Position numbers and translations under genes: made by a program. DNA of 64,000 bases from Antilocapra americana. Taxonomy: Eukaryota > Chordata > Mammalia > Artiodactyla > Antilocapridae. The notes under the pieces were generated by a model that saw only the letters and a program-made list of their open reading frames with translations, was not told the origin of the DNA and searched no databases. The stretch covers positions 6,995,248 to 7,059,247 of the forward strand of contig ML664152.1 in NCBI GenBank assembly GCA_007570785.1, given 5' to 3'. This document shows positions 56,170-64,000 of this stretch, in pieces (position 1 is the stretch's first letter; each line of letters begins with the position of its first letter).

Positions 56170-56997
56170 CACAAGCACTTGCTAAAATTTTAATTAGAAA
56201 AAAAGTGTTTTAAAAAATACTTAGCAGAATGGTATTTGATGGGGCAAACACGCAGTCATTCACAGTAATTTAATCAGGGGTCCTAGTTTGTATTTTAACT
56301 TTGTTCCATTCTACAGAGCATAAAAATTATATGCTTCAAAAAATACCCTTCATTGGAAATACTTTATAAAACACAGTTTAAGCATAGAACAACGCATTTT
56401 GGGTTCATGAATACATTTATAAAACACAACAACGAAACACTAGCTTCAAATAAGTAGACAGTATCTGAAGCCTTGCCCACCAAATGATGTTTGAAACAGA
56501 GGAAGAAAAGAGCAAGGTCAATTAGTGTTACTCTCCTGGTACTACCGCATGAAATTAACACAGATTTTCAAATTCCAGTAGTGGTACTAAAATTCAGCTA
56601 GGTGGTAATTGGGATTAAAAACAGCTCCAACTCTTTAAAGCACTTAAGTTATCAGAAAAGTCTGACTTTCCAGTTGGCGGGATGACCTTTAAAACATGTC
56701 ACGAGCACAGATCACAAGTCACAACGTGTAGCCCATAACGTCACACCTCTCGTCACAAATCTGGTGCGGTGGTGCCCAGTGCACACGTGTGAGACTGACC
56801 TTCATGGCCCATGACAAGTATAGAAAATCGTGATTCTTCTAAAAATCTCCCCATGAAGTCCAACAACAAACATGTCCAACGACAACTGATCTGTGGCTTG
56901 TGTTTCTTTAACAAAAAAAAAGAGTATAAATCAGACTTGTAACCTCCTAAGTGAAAACTCGTTTTTGAAAGTGCTATAGTCGAATTCATCTTTGTTT
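56170..56997 (-). other. GET1: GET1 3' UTR (approximate) with candidate ATTAAA signals
   Basis: Single-copy AT-rich sequence follows the GET1 stop on the - strand. Two ATTAAA hexamers on the - strand, at 56269-56274 and 56189-56194, are candidate polyadenylation signals; no AATAAA is seen. The distal one would end the mRNA near 56165-56175, about 100 bases before the L1 insertion that ends at 56059. The end position is inferred. Confidence 0.5.
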
Positions 56998-57071
56998 TCA
57001 GCTGAAAGGGTGAAGCACAATAGCCACGACCTTGTTACAGACTAAAATCCAACAGGTAATTCCAACACCAC
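56998..57071 (-). CDS. GET1: GET1 coding exon 5 (terminal coding exon)
   Basis: On the - strand TTTGTTTTTAG precedes GTGGTGTTGGAATT. The exon codes for the split Gly, then GVGITCWILVCNKVVAIVLH and PFS, and stops at TGA (56998-57000). This is the third membrane segment and the short C-terminal tail. It has 74 coding nt, continuous with the 3' UTR at lower coordinates. Confidence 0.95.
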
Positions 57072-57815
57072 CTAAAAACAAAGAAATTCAACATGAGAGC
57101 ATGCAGGAGTGCCGCCCACATTTCCTGCCTCTGCTGCCTTTGACTTCTGGGAAATGGAGCATGCCAGTCCTCTCTGAGCCATGCTGGGCTAAGTCTAAGT
57201 TTGTGTTCATGCTTTCTACAGATTCACAGACCTGCAGGAATTACTCAGAACAATAAACAATGATTGGAATTTCTCTTTCCTGCCTGAGAGCTGTGCATCA
57301 TTATTTATGATATTAACTGATTGTAGGAACACCCTCCCAGACCACTTGCCTTTCCCTTCTCACAAGAGCATTACAAACACGGAGCAGTGTTTCCCCGGGC
57401 CTTCGCCACCCCACTGGTGGCTGAGACAGGACGGCAGGCCACGAGATGCCTGAAGGGAGGCCTCTTAGCTCCTCGGCTCAGGACCACTGAGAACCACCGG
57501 CCGTGCCCTCCTGGTTGAATCCAGAAAGGGGGAAGAGGCGTGGAAGGAAGGGGGTTGGCCAAGCTGATGTGGTAATTCACCTCCAGTGTGACCACAAATC
57601 ACGGCCAGAGACTGGCCAAGCAGCACGGGTACTACAGCGTCCACTCCACAGCAACAACTCGGGACTGAGACAGATTTCCTTTAGCGGGGAAATTAATAAA
57701 TTATAAACACCTAAATAAAGAACAGCTACTCAAAGTTCCTTCATAAAGAAACTTCGTAAGCTGCCCTCTCAACATAGCCAGCAGCATTTCAGTCTCCAAA
57801 TGTGAAGAAATTTAA
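57072..57815. other. GET1 intron 4, part
   Basis: No repeat recognised between exon 5 and the SINE at 57828; intron 4 continues to 58729. Confidence 0.5.
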
Positions 57816-57827
57816 CGATGTGGGAAA

Positions 57828-58005
57828 GTGAAAATCACTCAGTCATGTCCAACCCATGGATTATACAGTCCATGGAATTCTCCAGGCCAGAAAACTGGAA
57901 TGGGTGGCCATTCCCTTCTCCAGGGGATCTTCCCAACCCAGGGATCGAACCCAGATCTCCCACATTGCAGGCAGATTCTTTACTGTCTGAGCCACTAGGG
58001 AAGCC
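57828..58005 (-). mobile_element. ART2A/Bov-tA SINE with 12-bp target duplication
   Basis: GTGAAAATCACTCAGTCATG to GAGCCACTAGGGAAGCC. CGATGTGGGAAA at 57816-57827 and 58006-58017, perfect. About 30 bases shorter than usual. Confidence 0.92.
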
Positions 58006-58202
58006 CGATGTGGGAAAAGGCTTAAATAATAGGAAAGGTAAAAAATTGTATGTGCCAGATAACCTTTACTGTATAAAAATATACAAGAAAGAAGACTGGA
58101 AAAAATACACCACAATGTTAAGAGGGATATCCATAGCTAACGAGTCTTTTTAAAAAAATTTTTTCTGATATTTCTATTCATCCTACAAACACATGCACTA
58201 AT

Positions 58203-58327
58203 TTTTCTTTTTTTGGCCATGTTAGGTGGCAGCATATAAGATCTTAGTTCCCCAACCAAGGATTGAACCTGAGCCCCATGCAGTAGAAGCACAGATTCCT
58301 AACCACTGGATTGCCAGGGAATTCCCA
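58203..58327 (-). mobile_element. CHR-2-type SINE
   Basis: TTTTTGGCCATGTTAGGTGG to GATTGCCAGGGAATTCCC, antisense. Confidence 0.82.
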
Positions 58328-58729
58328 CGACATGGACTGATTCTAACATCTGAAAAAAATTCTTTCAAAAGTGAAAGAATGGCCAACAGCAGGAAATACT
58401 GCTGAGGAACTGAGCATAGTGTGAATTCAAAAGGAGCCACTGAATCTGGGAATTAGAAGTGGTGTTTCAATAAACGGGTATCAGACCATGGTATTGGCCT
58501 TGGACTGCAGAGGCAGGCTTGGGCTGAATTACAGCTCTGCTAGTTCCCAGTTCGGTCATGCTAGACTAGTTATGTAAATCCTCCTGGTGTTGGCTTCTTC
58601 ACTGCAAGCCTCGTGGGAGGGGCGGACACAAGCACTATTCACCCTAGGCAGCAGGTGAGGTCACCTGACTGCAAGCCCCACATCAGCCTTAGCCATGCTC
58701 CCCCACCACGCCTGCCAGAACCCTCTCAC

Positions 58730-58844
58730 CTGCGACTCTCGTAGGAAACGCTACCAGGCGGTCCAGAGGAGTTATCCACTTGCTTGGCACCACAGCCACA
58801 GGGACAGAATAATACTTCCAGATTAGCGAGACCATCAGGGCGGC
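58730..58844 (-). CDS. GET1: GET1 coding exon 4
   Basis: On the - strand GTCTCCACAG precedes GCCGCCCTGATGG and the exon ends GTCGCAG before GTGAGAGG. It has 115 nt: 38 codons plus one base, AALMVSLIWKYYSVPVAVVP then SKWITPLDRL and VAFPTRVA. It holds the rest of the second membrane segment and the loop before the third. Human GET1 has Ile where this has Val (ALMI/VSLIW), from memory. Confidence 0.95.
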
Positions 58845-59650
58845 CTGTGGAGACATGGCTGGTGAGCGGAGACACCCTGCCTGTCACATGACCCACCACC
58901 ACGGAAGACAAGGAAACAGGAAGACACACTAAGGGAACTGCCAATCCATGACCTCACAGCCAGCCAACCCAGGCCTCACCATCCACGCACTCAATGAAAT
59001 TAGCTGCCACTGTCCAGGGTCTCCCACAGTGTACGCGTCCTCTTCCCATTTAGCAGCCCTTCACAGTGGCCAGCTTATTCTCAATACACCTTGTCTGTGA
59101 CAAAAGTGACATCTCTCGGACCCGTGAGAAAACTAGCCGCTCCTCCCAGCCTCAACCCAAGCACAGCAGCGAGCCCCCTGTGCAGTGCTCTGGCTCCGCC
59201 TTTCCAGCAGCATTCTATCAGCCATCTTCCATCCTCTCCATGGTCTTGAAAATGCCACTCAGGTGAGCAGACCTCAGAGGCGGCTCTCGCAACTCCTTTC
59301 CCTGTAAAACCTCTCCTATAGCAAAGCAACAGTGCCCCGGGATCAGAGTCCTCGCACACCCCAGACCACCAGGACTGATGCTCGGAGATCACTGAAAGCG
59401 GCTTCTAGCCTCTTGTGCAGCCCATCCACAACCTCAGGGTAAGGGAGCGGAGCAGGGGCCAGAAATGAGACAAGGAAAAATCCACCAGATGAGAAAGCCA
59501 GGAAGCCATGGTGCTGGACTTGGGTGAGAATAAGGTGTCCCCTGACTGGAACAGACAGCTACTCATCATCTACACAGGTGACAAGCAACCACAATATCAC
59601 TGACCACCTTAGGAAATATACTATCTAAATAAGCTATCAACTACAAACAA
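58845..59650. other. GET1 intron 3, repeat-poor part
   Basis: No repeat or exon recognised; a 103-codon frame on - (59392-59081) has no evident homology. Confidence 0.4.
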
Positions 59651-59652
59651 TA

Positions 59653-59868
59653 AAGGGATTCCCTGGGTGGCTCAGACGGTAAAGAATCTGCCAGTCAATG
59701 CAGGAAACACAAGTCTGATCCCTCAGTCAGAAGATCTCCTGGAGAAGGAAATGGCTACCCACTCCAGTGTTCTTGCCTGGAAAACTCCATGGACAGAGGG
59801 GTCTGGTGGGCTCCAGTCTATGGGATCGCAAAAGACTTGGCACTAAACATGACTTGGCAGCTAAATAA
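59653..59868 (+). mobile_element. Bov-tA SINE inserted in an L1
   Basis: GGGATTCCCTGGGTGGCTCA to GACTTGGCAGCTAAATAACA. ACAAACAATAAA / ACAGACAATAAA flank it (one mismatch); the right copy is the beginning of the remaining L1 sequence. Confidence 0.88.
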
Positions 59869-59876
59869 CAGCAGCA

Positions 59877-60655
59877 ACAGACAATAAACGCTGGAGAGGA
59901 TGTAGAGAAAACGGAACCCTACTGCACTGCTGGTGCAAATGTAAACTGGTACAGCCACTATGGAGAACAGTATGGAGACTGGAAATAAAACCACCGTATG
60001 ACTCAGCAATCCGGCTGCTGGGCATACCCTGAGAAACACAATTCAGAAAGATACACACACACTCCAGTGCTCACTGCAGCACTGTTTACAACAGCCAGGA
60101 CATGGAAGCAACCTAGATGTCCACTGACAGATGATGGATAAAGAAGCTGTAGTACATATACACAATGAAACATTATTCAGCCATAAAACAGAAGGAATTT
60201 GAGTCACTTGTAGTGAGGTGGATGAACCTAGAGCCTATTATACAAAGTGAAGTAAGTCAGAAAGAGAAAAATAAATATCAAATATTAATGCATGTACATG
60301 GAATCTAGAAAAACAGTACTGATGAACCTATTACAGAGAAGAAATAAAGATTCAGACACAGAAAGGACTGGTGGACACAGCAAGGGAAGAAGAGTGTGGA
60401 AAAGAGAGAGCAGCACTAACATACATACACTATCGTGTGTAAAACAGCCAGCCGGTGAGAAGCTGCTGTGTAGCACAAGGAGCCCAGCGTGGCACTCTGC
60501 GATGGCCTAGGGGGCTGGAATGGAGGCGGAGGGAGGCTCAAAAGAAAGAAGATATATTTATATAATTATGACTGATTTGCATTGATGTATGGCAGAGACC
60601 ACCACAACATTGTAAAGTAATTACCTGCCAATAAAAAAATAAATAAAAGCAAACA
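59877..60655 (+). mobile_element. L1 3' end
   Basis: GACAATAAACGCTGGAGAGG, GCTGCTGGGCATACCCTGAG, GGAAGCAACCTAGATGTCCA, TGATTTGCATTGATGTATGG, ending in an A-rich AATAAATAAAAG tail. Sense on +, i.e. antisense to GET1. Confidence 0.9.
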
Positions 60656-60783
60656 GGAAGATGAAAAAATAATAATAAGCTCTCTGACTTGATCCCCCAG
60701 GCTCCCAACACTGCAGCATCAAAGAACTCCAGAGAAGCTCATGTGCTAAAAAAATTCCAACGTTTAACAACTCTTAAAGAGAA

Positions 60784-60882
60784 AAGCTCAGTCACATCTG
60801 ACTACAGATCCCATGAACTGTAGCCTTCCAGGCTCCTCTGTCCATGGAATTTTCAGGGCAAGAATACTGGAGGGGGTAGCCA
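60784..60882 (-). mobile_element. Truncated ART2A fused to BovB
   Basis: AAAGCTCAGTCACATCTGAC to CTGGAGGGGGTAGCCA, antisense Bov-tA lacking its tRNA-like head; BovB follows without a gap. Confidence 0.8.
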
Positions 60883-61672
60883 AGAGAAATATCAACAATC
60901 TCAGATATGCAGATGACACCACTCTAATGGCAGAAAGCAAAGAGGAACTAAACAGCTTCTTGATGAGGGTGAGAGAGGAGAGTGAAAAAGCTGGCTTGAA
61001 ACTCAACATTCAAAAAACTAAGATCATGGCATCCTGTTCCATCACTTCACGGCAAACACATGCAGACAAATGGAAAGAGTGACAGACTTTACTTTCTTGG
61101 GCTCCAAAATCACTGCAGACGGTGATTGCAGCCATGAAATTAAAAGATGCTTGCTCCCAGAAAGAAAAGCTATGACAAACCTAGACAGCATACTAAGAAG
61201 CAGAGGCATCACTTTGCCGACAAAGGTCTGTATAATTAAAGCTGTGGTTTTCCAGCAGTCAGGTACAGATGTGAAAACTGGAACATAAACAAAGCGGAGC
61301 GATGAAGAATTGATGTTTTCAGATTGTAGTGCTGGAGAGACTCTTGAGATTCCCTTGGACAGCAAGGAGATCAAAACACCAGTCAACCTTAAAGGAAAAC
61401 AACCCTGAATATTTACCTGAAAGACTGATACTGAAGCTGGAACTCCAATACTTGGGTTACCTGATGTGAAGAGCTGATTCATTGGAAAAGATTCTGATGC
61501 TGGGAAAGACTGAAGGCAGGAGGAGGATGAAGAGGATAAGACAGTTGGATGGCATCACTGACTCAACAGACATGAGTTTGAGCAAACTCTGGAAAATAGT
61601 CAAGGACAGGGAAGCCTGGCGTGCTGCAGTCCACAGGGTTGCAAAGAGTCGGACACAACTTAGTGACTGAAC
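60883..61672 (+). mobile_element. BovB LINE, 3' third
   Basis: Starts AGAGAAATATCAACAATCTC; the first frame has YADD (NNLRYADDTTLMAESKEELN), then breaks near 61075, and the rest is frameshifted down to the 3' end (TTAGTGACTGAACAACAACA). Sense on +. Confidence 0.9.
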
Positions 61673-61883
61673 AACAACAACAAAGAGAAAAGCTAAAAGA
61701 GACTAAGAGGAAGAAAGGTATTTTTTTTAAGTCTAACTTAGAAATTCACAGTGTTTAGAGTCACACATTAGCAGGACCAGCCGGCAGCTGAAAGTGGGAA
61801 AGCCTGAATTCCCAGGCCTGGATTCTGGGTCACACGGTTCTGGAGGACTTCAAAGACCCCAGATGACACAACAGGACACTTAC

Positions 61884-61951
61884 TTGCAATATGTAGAAGG
61901 CAACGCTTATAACCCATTTTATCTTGGCCAACTGAGCTGTCCGTGCTTTCA
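61884..61951 (-). CDS. GET1: GET1 coding exon 3
   Basis: On the - strand TTCCTTTCAG precedes TGAAAGCACGG and the exon ends ATTGCAA before GTAAGT. It has 68 nt: the split codon gives Val, then KARTAQLAKIKWVISVAFYI and LQ. It carries the end of the coiled coil and the beginning of the second membrane segment. It is too short to show as a long open frame; it was placed by phase, splice sites and family match. Confidence 0.95.
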
Positions 61952-62620
61952 CTGAAAGGAAAAACAAATGATATCAGCCCTAAAATGAAGAAAATATTCA
62001 AGAACACAGATATGATTTTTCCTCTCATTAAATATTTTCTGTGTATTGCAACATTTGCTCAACATGCTTAGAAAATATAACATGGAAATTCTTAAAAATC
62101 ACCCACTATGCCATCATTTAAAAATAGCATCACACGCAGATTATGAGATCTGAAGCTTTAATTTAGAAAACTTTTAATTTTAAAAACTATTCATCTAAAT
62201 CACAGATTCATTTTACAACGCACTTAACCAACAGAACTATACTTTCTTTCCAGACTTCTCAGCCCACACGGGACGCTGATCCATAGTCTAGTTTGTCTCA
62301 GGCCTGGGGAGGCCCCCTCGGCATGTTTTACGAGCCACACACACTCTTGGCACGCAGGCTGACGTCCTCTCTGTCCTATGAGAGAGTTAGGAACAGCAGC
62401 TGAGTAAGACCTGATCCCCACCCTGAAGTCAACACTCAGATAAGGAGACTCCTGGGCAATTTTTAGAGAGTGTTCACAAAAGCCCTTGAAAATTCACTAT
62501 AATATTTTCCTGGGCTTCTCTCAGAAAAGTGCTGAATTTGAGAGTATCAGCCTACAGAAAATGAAGAAAATCTAAGAGGATATTAGAGCTTTCTGTGTGG
62601 GTTTTTTTGTCTTTTGAGTT
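61952..62620. other. GET1 intron 2, no classified element
   Basis: AT-rich, no repeat recognised until the CHR-2 SINE at 62625. Confidence 0.45.
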
Positions 62621-62624
62621 TAAA

Positions 62625-62747
62625 AAAAATTTTTTTTGGCCACACTTCAAGGCTTGCTTGATCTTAGTTTCCAGACCAGGGATGGAACCTGGGCCCCAAG
62701 CAGTGAAAGCGCAGAGTCCTAACCACTGGACCGCCAGGGAATTCCCA
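62625..62747 (-). mobile_element. CHR-2-type SINE
   Basis: TTTTTTTTGGCCACACTTCA to GGACCGCCAGGGAATTCCC, antisense. Confidence 0.82.
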
Positions 62748-62952
62748 GGTTTCTGTGTTTAGAGAGCAAAGGTTCACCAGCAAACTAAGCAGAAAGAAAG
62801 AATGATTGTTGGGTCTCTTCCAGACAACTTAAAACTCTCCATCTACATCAGAACATTGAAGCTCAGAGGGGGTATGCTATGCATCTTCATATAAAGGCTT
62901 CTCTGTGAATCAGCTCTTACAAAGCTTTCCAGGCTACAGCTGAGCACAGTAC

Positions 62953-63118
62953 CATGAGTTTTGAGTTTATCCGTCATCTTGTTGATCTTCCTCTCCAGCC
63001 TGGCATATCTGGCAAACTCGTCCATCATGTTGACGGTGGAGAGCTCCTGCTTCATGCCCTGGATCTCGGCACGCATCTGGGACTCCTGCTCCGCATCCTT
63101 CTGCAGCACCCGGGACAT
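62953..63118 (-). CDS. GET1: GET1 (WRB) coding exon 2, cytosolic coiled coil
   Basis: On the - strand TTTCCTCCCCAG precedes ATGTCCCGGGTG and the exon ends CTCATG before GTACTG. It codes for MSRVLQKDAEQESQMRAEIQ through KLKTH plus one base (55 codons). This Met is internal: about 34 residues of the full protein (luminal end and first membrane segment) come from exon 1, outside the window. GET1 pairs with CAMLG (GET2) in the ER membrane and receives tail-anchored proteins from the ATPase GET3. This charged coiled-coil region is the GET3-docking segment. The four exons here give 140 residues, which with 34 equals the usual 174. The gene is convergent with LCA5L. Confidence 0.96.
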
Positions 63119-64000
63119 CTGGGGAGGAAACAGTGGGTCAGGGCCTTGTCCCCGCCTCCTCCTCCTCCATCCTATGGGTTTGCTGCCCCCTGCCCCTGGG
63201 CGAGCTGCCCTTTACCTCCACAGCCTGGCTCTGCTGCATGTCCTGGTCATGCTGCCCACAGCCACCACACAGATAAAGACTCCGTGCAGGCGAGTCTCCT
63301 GTCAACTATGTCTTTCCTTTGGCTGCTATAACACAAATGTATGTAGCCTTCACTTTTACTATAAAACTGTGATTATAGAGTGAACACTGATTCCACCCCC
63401 AGAGCGGCACTCAGGTGGCAAGGATCCCACATCCTCTTCCCGCCCTTAAAAATTCAATTCTGTCCTCAATTAGGGCAGAGCAGAGGTGGGCGCAGGGTAT
63501 CAGCTGGGTGTCAGGGATGAAGTGGTGGCTGGTGAAGACAGCGCTCCTACAGAGGAGCTGTCTGGCATGAGAGTCAGAGTCCCAGCAGGTGAGGGGGGCA
63601 TACATAAGCATACATGACAGGAAGAAGGAACCCAGCCTAACGTGGCACCAGAGCCCCAGAGAGGGATGGGGTGGTGCCGAGACCGAGGCTCATTTACAAA
63701 GCACTGAGCTAGTCAAGTAAACCTACTGAGGATACTGGGACCACTGTTCTCACTGCGAGAAAAGGGAGTGAGAAATACAAATCCACAGAGAACCAGAATG
63801 AGTTCTGTAAGGGAAGATTAAAAGTGGAGACACGTGACTTCCCAGATACACAGACAGGAAATAACAGACATAAATGTTTGTAAAGGATATGCCTGCACAG
63901 CCAGGGGCCCCGTGGGCAGCAGCTGGACCACACGCCCTCCCCAGGGTGTTCCTAGCACCCAGATAGTTAGAGGGGACCCACTCTCGACACCCCTGACGCA
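63119..64000. other. GET1 intron 1, partial
   Basis: No repeat or exon recognised. The GET1 first exon (N-terminal ~34 residues with the first membrane segment) is not present and must lie to the right of the window. Confidence 0.6.

Noticed and set aside
62954..63383. Open frames of 125 and 140 codons on +
   Set aside because: They are antisense to GET1 exon 2 and its intron; the - strand frame has the family match and splice sites.

Overview
The window is ordinary nuclear DNA from a ruminant, most likely a bovid. The evidence is dense ruminant-type repeats (BovB/RTE LINEs, tRNA-derived Bov-tA/ART2A/BOV-A2 SINEs, cetartiodactyl CHR-type SINEs, bovine-type L1), spliced genes with GT-AG introns, and one CpG island. 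I cannot tell cattle, sheep, goat or a relative apart by eye. More than half of the window is interspersed repeat.

Two protein-coding genes can be reconstructed exon by exon, tail to tail. LCA5L (lebercilin-like) is on the + strand. Its seven coding exons lie between 26643 and 47463 and join, with matching phases, into one open frame of 669 codons plus stop. GET1 (WRB, the ER receptor subunit for tail-anchored protein insertion) is on the - strand. Its last four coding exons lie between 63118 and 56998 and give 140 residues. The first 34 or so residues, on exon 1, lie beyond the right edge. About 8.7 kb of intergenic DNA separates the two stop codons.

Layout: 1-3414, 5' part of an L1 on the - strand (5' UTR, intact ORF1, frameshifted ORF2); 3.4-10.6 kb, BovB, SINE and MLT1-type LTR debris including a nested BovB; 10.85-11.61 kb, CpG island, the probable LCA5L promoter and, by knowledge of human gene order, possibly shared with a divergent SH3BGR to the left; 11.6-26.6 kb, the inferred first intron of LCA5L with a near full-length BovB at 19.35-22.66 kb; 26.6-47.5 kb, LCA5L coding exons separated by repeat-filled introns; 47.5-56.1 kb, intergenic repeats; 56.1-64 kb, GET1 3' UTR, exons 5 to 2 and part of intron 1.

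The two genes have no evident joint function. LCA5L is a coiled-coil paralogue of the ciliary protein lebercilin, and GET1 acts at the ER membrane. I found no bacterial, CRISPR, phage or otherwise novel system. The points of interest are repeat architecture: nested and inverted BovB copies, SINEs placed close to LCA5L splice acceptors or flanking an exon in inverted orientation, unusually long flanking duplications, and the CpG-island promoter.
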